A stretch of 48,919 nucleotides of DNA from Saccharothrix sp. ST-888 (lineage in GTDB: Bacteria > Actinomycetota > Actinomycetes > Streptomycetales > Streptomycetaceae). Position 1 is the first letter of the stretch. Every line of letters begins with the position of its first letter. Under the pieces are notes generated by a model. That model did not search any database and had not been told where the DNA came from. It saw only the letters and a list, made by a program, of their open reading frames with translations. The position numbers and the translations under genes are program-made. This document shows, piece after piece, positions 27,714 to 36,430 of this stretch. The stretch covers positions 1 to 48,919 of the forward strand of contig NZ_JYJF01000048.1 of assembly GCF_000955975.1 (NCBI RefSeq), given 5' to 3'.

Positions 27714-28817
27714 TCAGTGCTTGCCGGACGAGCGGCCCTTGGAGCGGGACCGGCCCGTCGGCTGGTTGCGCTGTCCGACCATACCCGCCGTGATCTCGTC
27801 CTCGACGGCCTGCCCGGCGGCGTCCGCAGGGGCCTCGGCAGCGGCCTTGGCGTCCGCCTCGCGCCGGGCGGCGACCTTCTTGGCCAGCGCCCGCATCTCC
27901 GGCGTCTGCTCCTTGAGCTGCGCGTACAGCGGGGTGGCCACGCAGATGGAGGAGTAGGCACCGGCCGCGAGACCGATGAACAGGGCGAGTGAGATGTCGT
28001 TCAGGGTGCCGGCGCCGAGCAGGCCGCCACCGATGAACAGCAGAGCGGCGACCGGCAGCAGGGCGACCACGGTGGTGTTGATGGACCGCACCAGGGTCTG
28101 GTTGAGGCCGTGGTTGGCGGCCTCGCTGAAGGTCTGCTTGTTCTGCTTGGCGATGTTCCTGGTGTTCTCCTTCACGGTGTCGAAGACGACGACCGTGTCG
28201 TAGAGCGAGTACCCGAGGATGGTCAGGAAGCCGATCACGGTGCCCGGGGTGACCTCGAAGCCGACCAGGGCGTAGACGCCGATGGTGATCAGGAGGTCGT
28301 GGATCAGGGCGACCAGCGCGGCGACGGCCATCCGCCACTCGAAGGCGATGGCCAGGTAGACCGTCACCAGCACCATGAAGATCACCAGGCCCAGCAGGGC
28401 CTTCTGGGAGATCTCGTGGCCCCAACTCGGGCCGATCACCTGGGCGTTGATGTCCTTGGTCTGAACGCCGAGGTCCTTGGAAAGGCCCTCGATGAAGGTG
28501 CTCGCGGGGATCTTCTCCTCGGAGCTGACCTGGATCCTGACCTCACCCTTGGCGGTCTTCTGCACCAGGGCGGTCGAGTCGTGGGTGATCTTGTTGGTGA
28601 CGTCCTGCGCCTGCGAGACCGTCAGCCCGGGCTTGGTGACGGTGTAGACCGACCCGCCCTTGAACTCGATGCCCAGGTGCAGGCCCATCGCCAGACCGAT
28701 CGCCGCGACCAGCACGATCACACCGGAGATGCTGTACCAGAGCTTGCGCCGGCCGACGAAGTCGAAGCTGACCTCGCCCTGGTAGAGACGGTGGCCGAGA
28801 TTGCCGAAGCGCGACAT
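27714..28817 (-). CDS. secF: Protein translocase subunit SecF
   Basis: A 367-residue RND-type Sec accessory subunit that uses the proton gradient to help finish protein export with SecD. It has the first membrane helix (LWYSISGVIVLVAAIGLAMGL), the hallmark GIEFKGGSVYTV, an extracytoplasmic domain, then five more helices, including LIHDLLITIGVYALVGFEV, FLTILGYSLYDTVVVFDTVKEN and SINTTVVALLPVAALL. A 60-residue Ala/Lys/Arg-rich cytoplasmic tail follows. ATG 28817 lies four bases after the secD stop, so the two are probably translated together. Confidence 0.96.
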   Translation of the reverse strand: MSRFGNLGHRLYQGEVSFDFVGRRKLWYSISGVIVLVAAIGLAMGLHLGIEFKGGSVYTVTKPGLTVSQAQDVTNKITHDSTALVQKTAKGEVRIQVSSEEKIPASTFIEGLSKDLGVQTKDINAQVIGPSWGHEISQKALLGLVIFMVLVTVYLAIAFEWRMAVAALVALIHDLLITIGVYALVGFEVTPGTVIGFLTILGYSLYDTVVVFDTVKENTRNIAKQNKQTFSEAANHGLNQTLVRSINTTVVALLPVAALLFIGGGLLGAGTLNDISLALFIGLAAGAYSSICVATPLYAQLKEQTPEMRALAKKVAARREADAKAAAEAPADAAGQAVEDEITAGMVGQRNQPTGRSRSKGRSSGKH

Positions 28818-28821
28818 GGCG

Positions 28822-30606
28822 TCAGGCCTCCTTCGCGGCTGCAGTGGCGGAGCGGCGGCGGCTGCCCCGGATCGGCGGGCGGGCGCCCAGGCGCTTCGGG
28901 TCCAGGCCGGACCACGGGTGGCCGTCCGCGAAGAACTTGCGGCGGGCCACCAGGGTGATCAGCGGCTTGGTGAAGAGGAAGATCACCACGATGTCGAGCA
29001 GGGTGGTCAGACCCAGGGTGAAGGCGAAGCCCTGCACCTTGCCGACCGACACCACGTACAGCACCGCGGCACAGAGGAAGGACACGAAGTCCGAGACCAG
29101 GATGGTGCGACGGGCGCGCGGCCAGGCCCGCTGGACGGCCGGGCGCAGCGGGGCGCCGTCGCGGACCTCGTCACGGATGCGTTCGAAGTACACGATGAAC
29201 GAGTCCGCGGTGATACCGATGGCGACGATGGCACCGCAGACCGCGGGCAGGTTCAGCGCGAAGCCGATACCGGCGCCGAGCAGCGACATGATCGCGTAGG
29301 TCAGTGCCGCCGAGACGACCAGACCGGCGATCGAGATCAGGCCGAGGCCGCGGTAGTAGACCAGCGAGTAGAGGACCACCAGCAGCATGCCGATCGCACC
29401 GGCGATCAGGCCGGCCTGCAGCTGGTCGCCGCCGAGCTGGGCGGACACGGTGGTGACGTCGCTCTTGTCGAAGGTCAGCGGCAGGGCGCCGAAGCTCAGC
29501 ACGTTGGCCAGGCTCTTGGCCTGGTCCTGGGTGAAGCTGCCGGAGATGACCGCGTTGCCGCCGGTGATCGAGGAGCTGACGTACGGGTGGGAGACGACCT
29601 TGCCGTCCAGCACGATGGCGAACTGGTTGGCCGGGGCGGGCTGGGTGGCCAGCTTGCCGGTGGTCGAGGCGAAGGCGTTGGAGCCCTTGTCGTTGAAGGA
29701 CAGCTGGACCTGCCAGCCGGCGCCGCTCTGGGTGTCGAAGGTGGCCTGCGCCTTGGAGACGTCCTGGCCGTTCACCGCCACCGGGCCGAGCGCGAACTTG
29801 TTCCAGACGCCCTGCTCCTTGTCGAAGCTGCAGGCGACCGCGGACTTCGCCGGGTCGGTCTGGTAGTCCTTCTGCTGGGCCGGGTCCGAGCAGTCCATCG
29901 CGGTGAACTGCTGCTGCAGCTCCGGCGGGACGGTGCCCTGGGTGAGGGCGGCCGTCATGTCGGCCGGGGACGGGGCGCTCGGGGCGGCGGACGGGGTGCT
30001 GCCCGCGCCTGCGCTCGCGCTCGCGGGGCCGGAGGGGGTGGCGTTCGCCGAGGCCGACGGGTCGGCCTTCAGGGCGTCGGTGACGGCCCGGCCGGCCTTG
30101 CTGGCGCTCGCCGAGGGCGAGGCGGAGCCGCTCGGGGTCGACGACGGCTTGGCGGACGGCGAGGCGCTGCCGGTCGCACTCGGGGTGGCCGAGGGAGCCG
30201 GGGCCTTGACACCGGTGGGCGCGTAGGCCAGCACCGGACGGAAGTAGAGCTTGGCCGTGGTGCCTACCTGGTCGATCGCAGCCTGCCGGTCACCGCCATT
30301 GGGGATGTTGACGATGATCGTGTCACTGCCCTGGGTCTGCACCTCCGTCTCGGAGACGCCCATGGCGTTGACGCGCTTGTTGATGATCGTGACCGCGGTG
30401 TCCATGTTGGACTTGTTGATCGCGGCCTTGTCGTCGGACTTGGCGGTCAGCGTGATGCTGGTGCCACCGGCGAGATCGATCCCCAGACGCGGCGTCTTGT
30501 GACCCGTCCAGAACATGACGGCGACCAGTCCGACGGTGACCACCAGGATCAGGGCCAGGGCCCGTCCCGGGTAACCGTCGCGCGGGCGCGACTTTGGTGT
30601 TGCCAC
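28822..30606 (-). CDS. secD: Protein translocase subunit SecD
   Basis: A 594-residue partner of SecF. Membrane helix at about 16-34, then LGIDLAGGTSITL, the P1 head domain, and a C-terminal set of five helices with GGDQLQAGLIAGAIGMLLVVLY-type, AIVAIGITADSFIVYFERIRDE (RND aspartate) and SDFVSFLCAAVLYVVSVGKVQGFAFTLG. Between about residues 133 and 220 there is a Ser/Pro/Ala-rich repeat (units like SATPSATGSASPSA) not found in most SecD. GTG 30606 has a GAG four bases upstream. It lies 145 bases downstream of yajC on the same strand. Confidence 0.95.
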   Translation of the reverse strand: MATPKSRPRDGYPGRALALILVVTVGLVAVMFWTGHKTPRLGIDLAGGTSITLTAKSDDKAAINKSNMDTAVTIINKRVNAMGVSETEVQTQGSDTIIVNIPNGGDRQAAIDQVGTTAKLYFRPVLAYAPTGVKAPAPSATPSATGSASPSAKPSSTPSGSASPSASASKAGRAVTDALKADPSASANATPSGPASASAGAGSTPSAAPSAPSPADMTAALTQGTVPPELQQQFTAMDCSDPAQQKDYQTDPAKSAVACSFDKEQGVWNKFALGPVAVNGQDVSKAQATFDTQSGAGWQVQLSFNDKGSNAFASTTGKLATQPAPANQFAIVLDGKVVSHPYVSSSITGGNAVISGSFTQDQAKSLANVLSFGALPLTFDKSDVTTVSAQLGGDQLQAGLIAGAIGMLLVVLYSLVYYRGLGLISIAGLVVSAALTYAIMSLLGAGIGFALNLPAVCGAIVAIGITADSFIVYFERIRDEVRDGAPLRPAVQRAWPRARRTILVSDFVSFLCAAVLYVVSVGKVQGFAFTLGLTTLLDIVVIFLFTKPLITLVARRKFFADGHPWSGLDPKRLGARPPIRGSRRRSATAAAKEA

Positions 30607-30751
30607 CTTGCTCGTTTCTCCCTGTCCATGCCACCGCCCCCATCGGCCCGGTCCGGCTTGTGGCGGGACCGGGACGGGGGCGCGGCGGCCCTGAGGTCCT
30701 CTGTGGGCTCGCGGCTCGTGCCGCTACGGCCGGGGGTGTCGCCCGGTCGTG

Positions 30752-31183
30752 TTACTTGCTCGCGGGAGCCTCGCCGTCGGCGCCGCCCTTGCCCGTGGCG
30801 CCTTCGGGGGCGTCCTTGTCGAGGCTGAGCGGCTTCGCGTCGCCGGCCTCCTCCTCGACCTGGTCGGCCTCGGCGGGAGCGTCGTCACCGAGCTCGTCCT
30901 CCTCGGGGCGACCGTTGATGATCCCGTCGTACTCCTGCGGGTCGAGGACGGCCGCAATGGCGCTCTTGGTGAAGTGGGTGACCACACCGGGAGCGATCTC
31001 CAGCTCGACGGTCTCGTCGTTGACCGCCTTCACCAGGGCGTACATACCACCGATGGTGCGGACTCCCGAGCCGGGCTCCATCGCCGAACGCATCTGCGCG
31101 GCCTGGTCCTGCCGCTTCTTGTTCGAGCGGAAGAGCATGAACAGCACGGCGATCATGACGATGGGAAGAAGGAGGTTAAACAC
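30752..31183 (-). CDS. yajC: Sec translocase accessory protein YajC
   Basis: A 143-residue small membrane protein that associates with SecDF. One helix at the start (LLLPIVMIAVLFMLF), the YajC signature RSNKKRQDQAAQMRSAMEPGSGVRTIGGMYALV, then ETVELEIAPGVVTHFTKSAIAAVL. The last 50 residues are very acidic and rich in Ala and Gly, longer than in E. coli YajC. GTG 31183 is used; the ribosome site AAAGGA lies about ten bases upstream. It is placed between ruvB and secD, as is usual in bacteria. Confidence 0.95.
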   Translation of the reverse strand: MFNLLLPIVMIAVLFMLFRSNKKRQDQAAQMRSAMEPGSGVRTIGGMYALVKAVNDETVELEIAPGVVTHFTKSAIAAVLDPQEYDGIINGRPEEDELGDDAPAEADQVEEEAGDAKPLSLDKDAPEGATGKGGADGEAPASK

Positions 31184-31349
31184 AGCAGCCAGAGTCCTTT
31201 ACGGGCCGCCCGCCTGGGCGGCCTGTGGTGGTCGTCGGCCCGTCAGGTGAGAGGGGCGGTCCGGCGGAGTCTAGGCGACCCGCTCTGATCGGACAACGCC
31301 AAGCATCGCATCCTGCCGCCAAAAGTGGCGACCCTCCGCCCGGCCGGTC

Positions 31350-32432
31350 TCATCCCGCGTCGTTCGCACTCCCGAACAGGTCGGGCTGGGCGGGTACGGC
31401 ACCGCGGAGCGGCGTCGCCGGCGGGGTCAGGCCGAGGTGGGCCCAGGCGGCGGCGGTGGCGATCCGGCCGCGCGGCGTCCTGGCCAGCAGGCCCTCGCGG
31501 ACCAGGAAGGGCTCGGCGACCTCCTCGACCGTCTCGGCCTCCTCCCCCACCGCGACCGCCAGGGTGGACAGGCCGACCGGGCCGCCGCCGAACAGGCGCA
31601 GCAGCGCGTCCAGCACCGCGCGGTCGAGGCGGTCCAGACCACGCGCGTCCACCTCGTAGACCTGCAGTGCCTGGGCGGCGATCTCCCGGGTGACCACGCC
31701 GTCGTGCTTGACCTGGGCGTAGTCGCGGACCCGGCGCAGCAGCCGGTTGGCGATCCGGGGCGTGCCCCGGGAGCGGCCGGCGATCTCGGCGGCACCGGCC
31801 GGGTCTATCTCCACGTCCAGCAGGGCGGCGGAGCGGTGCACCACGCGCTGGAGCTCGGCCGGGGCGTAGAACTCCATGTGGCCGGTGAAGCCGAAGCGGT
31901 CGCGCAGCGGCGGGGGCAGCAGGCCGGCCCTGGTGGTGGCGCCGACCAGGGTGAAGGGGGGCAGCTCCAGCGGGATGGCGGTGGCGCCGGGGCCCTTGCC
32001 GACGATGACGTCGACCCGGAAGTCCTCCATCGCCATGTAGAGCATCTCCTCGGCGGGCCGGGACATCCGGTGGATCTCGTCGAGGAAGAGCACCTCGCCC
32101 TCGGTGAGCGAGGAGAGGATGGCCGCCAGGTCGCCGGCGTGCTGGATGGCCGGCCCCGAGGTGATCCGGATCGGGGCGTTCAGCTCGGCCGCGATGATCA
32201 TGGACAGGGTGGTCTTGCCGAGCCCGGGCGGGCCGCTGAGCAGGACGTGGTCCGGTGCGGCGCCGCGCTTGCGGGCGGCCTGGAGGACCAGCGAGAGCTG
32301 CTCGCGGACCCGCTCCTGCCCGATGAACTCGTCCAGCTGCTTGGGGCGCAGCGCCGCCTCGACCGCCTGGTCCTCGCCATCGGCGGCCGCCGTGACCAGG
32401 CGGTCCGTCGGGTCGAAGTCGTAGGGGCTCAT
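31350..32432 (-). CDS. ruvB: Holliday junction branch migration helicase RuvB
   Basis: A 360-residue AAA+ motor that drives branch migration with RuvA. Motifs: AALRPKQLDEFIGQERVREQL, Walker A LLSGPPGLGKTTLS, Walker B VLFLDEIHRMSR, sensor 1 LVGATTRAGLL, the arginine finger in PLRDRFG, and the C-terminal winged helix DRAVLDALLRLFGGGPVGLSTLA. Start: ATG 32432 has AGGAG nine bases upstream. An ATG at 32456 overlaps the ruvA stop (ATGA) but has no ribosome site. It is last of the ruvC-ruvA-ruvB set. Confidence 0.97.
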   Translation of the reverse strand: MSPYDFDPTDRLVTAAADGEDQAVEAALRPKQLDEFIGQERVREQLSLVLQAARKRGAAPDHVLLSGPPGLGKTTLSMIIAAELNAPIRITSGPAIQHAGDLAAILSSLTEGEVLFLDEIHRMSRPAEEMLYMAMEDFRVDVIVGKGPGATAIPLELPPFTLVGATTRAGLLPPPLRDRFGFTGHMEFYAPAELQRVVHRSAALLDVEIDPAGAAEIAGRSRGTPRIANRLLRRVRDYAQVKHDGVVTREIAAQALQVYEVDARGLDRLDRAVLDALLRLFGGGPVGLSTLAVAVGEEAETVEEVAEPFLVREGLLARTPRGRIATAAAWAHLGLTPPATPLRGAVPAQPDLFGSANDAG

Positions 32433-32452
32433 CGCAGCGGGCTCCTGGTGGC

Positions 32453-33064
32453 TCATCGGGTGCGGTTGAGGGTGCGCAGGGCGGCCTTGAGCAGGGCGCC
32501 GACGTCGGCGGCCGACTGCGCCTCGGCCTCGGGGGTGACGGCGGTGACCGCGTCGTCCGCCTTGCGCGGGGCGTAGCCCAGGCCGACCAGGGCGGCGTGC
32601 AGCTGCTCGCTCCACGGCGCGGGCCCGGCGGCGATCGGCTTCTGGGCGGGGACGCTGCCGTGCGGGGCGCCCAGCTTGTCCTTGTACTCCAGCAGCAGCT
32701 TGGCGGCCTTGGCCTTGCCGATGCCGGGGACGGCGATCAGGGCCTTCTCGTCCCCGCCGGCGATCGCCAGGCGCAGCGCGTCCGGGCTGTGCACCCCGAG
32801 CATCGCCTGGGCCAGGCGCGGCCCGACGCCGGGGGCGGCCTGCAGGATCTCGAAGGTGGCGCGCTCGTCGTCGTCCGCGAAGCCGTAGAGGGTGAGCGAG
32901 TCCTCCCTGACCACCAGCGAGGTGGCCAGCCTGGCGGGCTCGCCGAGGCGGAGTGCGGCCAGGGTGTTCGGGGTGCACTGGACGGCCATGCCGACGCCGC
33001 CGACCTCGACGACGGCGGTGCCGCTCGCGATGGCGGCGACCGGGCCCTGGACGAAGGCGATCAT
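32453..33064 (-). CDS. ruvA: Holliday junction DNA-binding protein RuvA
   Basis: A 203-residue tetrameric protein that holds the four-way junction. It begins MIAFVQGPVAAIASGTAVVEVGGVG (OB fold), has the two helix-hairpin-helix motifs (LQAAPGVGPRLAQAML and LIAVPGIGKAKAAKLLLEYKDKL) and the C-terminal RuvB-contact domain (HAALVGLGYAPRKADDAV). Its ATG overlaps the ruvC stop by four bases (ATGA at 33061-33064), so translation is coupled. The length is normal. Confidence 0.97.
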   Translation of the reverse strand: MIAFVQGPVAAIASGTAVVEVGGVGMAVQCTPNTLAALRLGEPARLATSLVVREDSLTLYGFADDDERATFEILQAAPGVGPRLAQAMLGVHSPDALRLAIAGGDEKALIAVPGIGKAKAAKLLLEYKDKLGAPHGSVPAQKPIAAGPAPWSEQLHAALVGLGYAPRKADDAVTAVTPEAEAQSAADVGALLKAALRTLNRTR

Positions 33065-33630
33065 CGGCGGCTCTCCTGGTGGAAGGTCGGGGCCTGGCGG
33101 ACGGCCGGGGGCCGGCCGGGGGCCGTGCGGGCGAGCGCGGCGGCGATCCGGTCGGCGGCGCCGCCGCGCCAGATGTGGCAGATGGCGAGGGCCAGCGCGT
33201 CGGCGGCGTCGGCGGGCTTGGGCGGGGCGTCGAGCCGGAGCAGGCGGGTGACCATGGCGGTGACCTGGGCCTTGTCGGCCCGGCCCGAGCCGGTGACGGC
33301 GGCCTTGACCTCGCTGGGGGTGTGCAGGGTGACGGGTATGCCGCGCCGGGTGGCGCAGAGCATCGCGACCGCGCTGGCCTGGGCGGTGCCCATCACGGTG
33401 CGGACGTTGTGCTGGGCGAAGACCCGCTCGACGGCGACCAAGTCGGGGCGGTGCTCGTCCAGCCACTGCTCCAGGCCCTGCTCGATCAGCAGCAGCCGCT
33501 GCCCGATCTCCGCCTCGGCGGGGGTGCGCACCACACCGACCCCGAGCATCCGCAGCGGGCGGCCCGGCGCACCGTCCACCACGCCGACGCCGCACCTGGT
33601 CAGCCCAGGGTCCACACCCAGTACCTTCAC
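33061..33630 (-). CDS. ruvC: Crossover junction endodeoxyribonuclease RuvC
   Basis: A 189-residue RNase H-fold resolvase that nicks Holliday junctions symmetrically. Catalytic acids are visible in VLGVDPGLTRCGVG (Asp7), DLVAVERVF (Glu) and KPADAADALALAICH (two Asp). VFAQHNVRTVMGTAQASAVAM and GRADKAQVTAMV are also family-typical. Start: GTG 33630, placing the catalytic Asp at residue 7 as in E. coli. The C-terminal 30 residues are a Pro/Arg-rich extension. It follows yebC on the same strand, with 116 bases between. Confidence 0.96.
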   Translation of the reverse strand: MKVLGVDPGLTRCGVGVVDGAPGRPLRMLGVGVVRTPAEAEIGQRLLLIEQGLEQWLDEHRPDLVAVERVFAQHNVRTVMGTAQASAVAMLCATRRGIPVTLHTPSEVKAAVTGSGRADKAQVTAMVTRLLRLDAPPKPADAADALALAICHIWRGGAADRIAAALARTAPGRPPAVRQAPTFHQESRR

Positions 33631-33746
33631 CGCCGTGCCCCACCTCTCGTCCGACCTGCGAAGGCTACCGGTCGGCTCCGACAACCCCGACGACGACACC
33701 GGCCCGGCGGTCGCGGGGACCACCGGGCCGGACAGAGTCACCGAAC

Positions 33747-34505
33747 TCACTCGGCGTCGAGCTGGGCACCCACCTCGTCGCTGATGTCGAAGTTGGCGAA
33801 GACGTTCTGGACGTCGTCGCTGTCCTCGAGGGCGTCGATCAGCTTGAGGATCTTGCGGGCGCCGTCGACGTCCAGCTCGACCTGCATGCTGGGGACGAAG
33901 TTGGCGTCGGCCGAGTCGTAGTCGATGCCCGCGTCGACCAGTGCGGTGCGGACCGCGACCATGCTGGACGCCTCGGAGACGATCTCGAAGGAGTCGCCGA
34001 GGTCGTTGATCTCCTCGGGGTCCTGGTCCAGGACGACCTCGAAGAGCTTGTCCTCGTCCACGCCGTCGGCCTTGGGCACGATGACGACGCCCTTGCGGGT
34101 GAACAGGTACGAGACCGAGCCGGGGTCGGCCATCGAACCGCCGTTGCGGGTCATGGCCACGCGCACGTCGGAGGCGGCGCGGTTGCGGTTGTCGGTGAGG
34201 CACTCGATGAGCACCGCGACACCGTTCGGGCCGTAGCCCTCGTACATGATCGTCGAGTAGTCGGCGCCGCCGGCGTCCTCGCCCGAGCCGCGCTTGACGG
34301 CGCGGTTGATGTTGTCGATCGGGACCGAGCTCTTCTTCGCCTTCTGGATGGCGTCGTAGAGCGTCGGGTTGCCCGCCGGGTCGCCGCCGCCGGTCCGCGC
34401 CGCCACCTCGATGTTCTTGATCATCTTGGCGAAGAGCTTGCCGCGCTTGGCGTCGATCACGGCCTTCTTGTGCTTGGTGGTAGCCCACTTAGAGTGGCCG
34501 GACAT
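33747..34505 (-). CDS. YebC/PmpR-TACO1 family protein
   Basis: A 252-residue protein of the YebC family. Members are described both as DNA-binding regulators and as translation factors that help ribosomes through polyproline stretches; the sequence alone does not decide. Hallmarks: MSGHSKWATTKHKKAVIDAKRGKLFAKMIKNIE, NPTLYDAIQKAKKSSVPIDNI, YEGYGPNGVAVLIECLTDNRNR, and GSVSYLFTRKGV. ATG 34505 has a strong AAAGGAG. It lies between pdxT and ruvC, the usual neighbourhood. Confidence 0.95.
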   Translation of the reverse strand: MSGHSKWATTKHKKAVIDAKRGKLFAKMIKNIEVAARTGGGDPAGNPTLYDAIQKAKKSSVPIDNINRAVKRGSGEDAGGADYSTIMYEGYGPNGVAVLIECLTDNRNRAASDVRVAMTRNGGSMADPGSVSYLFTRKGVVIVPKADGVDEDKLFEVVLDQDPEEINDLGDSFEIVSEASSMVAVRTALVDAGIDYDSADANFVPSMQVELDVDGARKILKLIDALEDSDDVQNVFANFDISDEVGAQLDAE

Positions 34506-34648
34506 CGCCAGCTCCTTTACGTCGCCAAAGGGAAATGAACAGAGGAGATCTTACCGGTGTCCGAACCGACACCTGGCACTCGGTCAGCGCCAGTCGCAAG
34601 CCGGGGGGTGCATCGGCGCCGAAAGCGGCGGACCGCAGCCGGCGCGGA

Positions 34649-34666
34649 CCTGCGGGCGCCCGCAGG
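34649..34666. terminator. Palindrome downstream of pdxT
   Basis: An 18-base perfect palindrome CCTGCGGGCGCCCGCAGG begins 13 bases after the pdxT stop. It probably ends or stabilises the pdxS-pdxT message before yebC. Confidence 0.5.
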
Positions 34667-34678
34667 CGGGCGGCGCGG

Positions 34679-35290
34679 TCAGACGCCCTCGACCATGCGG
34701 ACGAAGTACTCGTGCACCCGGTGGTCGCCGGTCAGCTCGGGGTGGAAGGAGGTGGCGAGCAGGTTGCCCTGGCGGACCGCCACGATGCGGCTGTCGGGGC
34801 CGTCGGCGGCCGGCAGTTCGGCCAGCACCTCGACGCCCGCACCGACCGCCTCGACCCAGGGGGCGCGGATGAACACGCCGTGCACCGGGTCGCCGGCCAG
34901 GCCCTGGAAGTCCACCCCGGACTCGAAGGACTCGTTCTGCCGCCCGAAGGCGTTGCGGCGCACGGTCATGTCGATGCCGCCGACGGTCTCCTGGTCGTCC
35001 CGGCCGTCCAGGATCTTGTCCGCGAGCATGATCATGCCCGCGCAGGTGCCGTAGACCGGCATCCCGGCGGCCACCCGCTCGCGCAGCGGGCTCATGACGT
35101 CGAACAGCAGGGCCAGCTTGGACATGGTGGTGGACTCGCCGCCGGGGATCACCAGCGCGTCCACCTCGGCCAGTTCCTCGGCGCGGCGGACCGGGCGGGC
35201 GATCGCATCGGCGGCGGCCAGTGCCACCAGGTGCTCACGGACGTCGCCCTGCAGCGCGAGGACGCCGATGACGGGGTTGCTGCTGGACAC
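34679..35290 (-). CDS. pdxT: Pyridoxal 5'-phosphate synthase glutaminase subunit PdxT
   Basis: A 203-residue class I glutamine amidotransferase that feeds ammonia to PdxS. It opens VIGVLALQGDVREHL, has VIPGGESTTMSKL, the nucleophile cysteine in VYGTCAGMIMLA, FGRQNESFESGVDF, and the His-Glu pair in SFHPELTGDHRVHEYFV. GTG 35290 has GAGG eight bases upstream. It lies 106 bases downstream of pdxS, with a strong hairpin in the gap. Confidence 0.97.
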   Translation of the reverse strand: MSSSNPVIGVLALQGDVREHLVALAAADAIARPVRRAEELAEVDALVIPGGESTTMSKLALLFDVMSPLRERVAAGMPVYGTCAGMIMLADKILDGRDDQETVGGIDMTVRRNAFGRQNESFESGVDFQGLAGDPVHGVFIRAPWVEAVGAGVEVLAELPAADGPDSRIVAVRQGNLLATSFHPELTGDHRVHEYFVRMVEGV

Positions 35291-35344
35291 GGTTGCTACC
35301 TCTTGCTTCGTCTTCGCTGAAGTCTGTACTGCGGGTACGCGCGG

Positions 35345-35380
35345 CGGCCCGCCGCGCCCCAACTGCTGCGCGGCGGGCCG
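35345..35380. promoter_or_regulatory. Hairpin between pdxS and pdxT
   Basis: A 13-pair perfect G/C stem (35345-35357 with 35368-35380) and a ten-base loop lie 17 bases past the pdxS stop and 55 bases before pdxT. It may attenuate or stabilise the message and so make more PdxS than PdxT. Confidence 0.55.
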
Positions 35381-35396
35381 TCGAGCGCGTACGGAA

Positions 35397-36308
35397 CTAC
35401 CAGCCGCGGTTGGCGTACCGCTCGCTCTCCGGCAGGGTGTCGCAGTTGATGCCGACCATGGCCTCGCCCAGGTTGCGGGAGGCGTCCGCGATGATCTTCG
35501 GGTCGTCGAAGAAGGTGGTGGCCTTGACGATCGCGGCGGCACGCTTGGCCGGGTCGCCCGACTTGAAGATGCCCGAGCCGACGAAGACGCCCTCGGCGCC
35601 CAGCTGGCGCATCAGCGCGGCGTCGGCCGGGGTGGCCACACCACCGGCGGAGAACAGCACCACCGGCAGCTTGCCGAGCTCGGCGACCTCCTTGACCAGC
35701 TCGTACGGGGCGCGCAGCTCCTTGGCGGCGGCGAACAGCTCGTTGTTGTCGAAGCCGCGCAGCCTGGCGATCTCGTTCTTGATCTGGCGCAGGTGGCGGA
35801 CGGCCTCGACCACGTTGCCGGTGCCGGCCTCGCCCTTGGAGCGGATCATGGCCGCGCCCTCGGCGATCCGGCGCAGGGCCTCACCGAGGTTGGTGGCGCC
35901 GCAGACGAAGGGGGTGGTGAAGGCCCACTTGTCGGAGTGGTTGACCTCGTCGGCCGGGGTCAGCACCTCGGACTCGTCGATGTAGTCGACACCCAGCGAC
36001 TGGAGGACCTGGGCCTCGACGAAGTGGCCGATCCGGGACTTGGCCATCACCGGGATGGAGACGGCGCCGATGATCTCCTCGATCATGTTCGGGTCGGACA
36101 TCCGGGCCACGCCGCCGTCCTTGCGGATGTCCGCGGGGACGCGCTCCAGCGCCATGACGGCGACCGCACCGGCGTCCTCGGCGATCTTCGCCTGCTCGGC
36201 GTTGACCACGTCCATGATCACACCGCCCTTGAGCTGCTCGGCCATGCCGCGCTTGACGCGGGCGGTGCCGATCTGCGGCTGGTCTGCGGTGATGGGGGTG
36301 GTGGACAC
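35397..36308 (-). CDS. pdxS: Pyridoxal 5'-phosphate synthase lyase subunit PdxS
   Basis: A 303-residue (beta/alpha)8 enzyme that makes PLP from ribose 5-phosphate, glyceraldehyde 3-phosphate and ammonia from PdxT. Signature parts: RVKRGMAEQLKGGVIMDV, GAVAVMALERVPADIR, SIPVMAKSRIGHFVEAQ (second catalytic lysine), EVLTPADE, FVCGATNLGEALRR, GVATPADAALMRQLGAEGVFVGSGIF. GTG 36308 has GAGG six bases upstream. A TACGAT box lies about 45 bases before the start on the minus strand, but the -35 is poor. Confidence 0.98.
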   Translation of the reverse strand: MSTTPITADQPQIGTARVKRGMAEQLKGGVIMDVVNAEQAKIAEDAGAVAVMALERVPADIRKDGGVARMSDPNMIEEIIGAVSIPVMAKSRIGHFVEAQVLQSLGVDYIDESEVLTPADEVNHSDKWAFTTPFVCGATNLGEALRRIAEGAAMIRSKGEAGTGNVVEAVRHLRQIKNEIARLRGFDNNELFAAAKELRAPYELVKEVAELGKLPVVLFSAGGVATPADAALMRQLGAEGVFVGSGIFKSGDPAKRAAAIVKATTFFDDPKIIADASRNLGEAMVGINCDTLPESERYANRGW

Positions 36309-36430
36309 GTGAGACCTCACTCGAAGATGAACCAGTGCTATCGCCCTATCGTAGGCCCGAACCACCCGGTGCCCATGCGCCACCTAGTCCAGCCCGGTTG
36401 CCGGGATACGACAAACAGGCTCTAACGCGG

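Noticed and set aside
33001..33030. Other CRISPR-like GC hairpins in coding regions
   Set aside because: CCCCGC/GCGGGG-like pieces are common in this genome, but elsewhere they lack the full 29-base repeat, its ends and the regular spacing.
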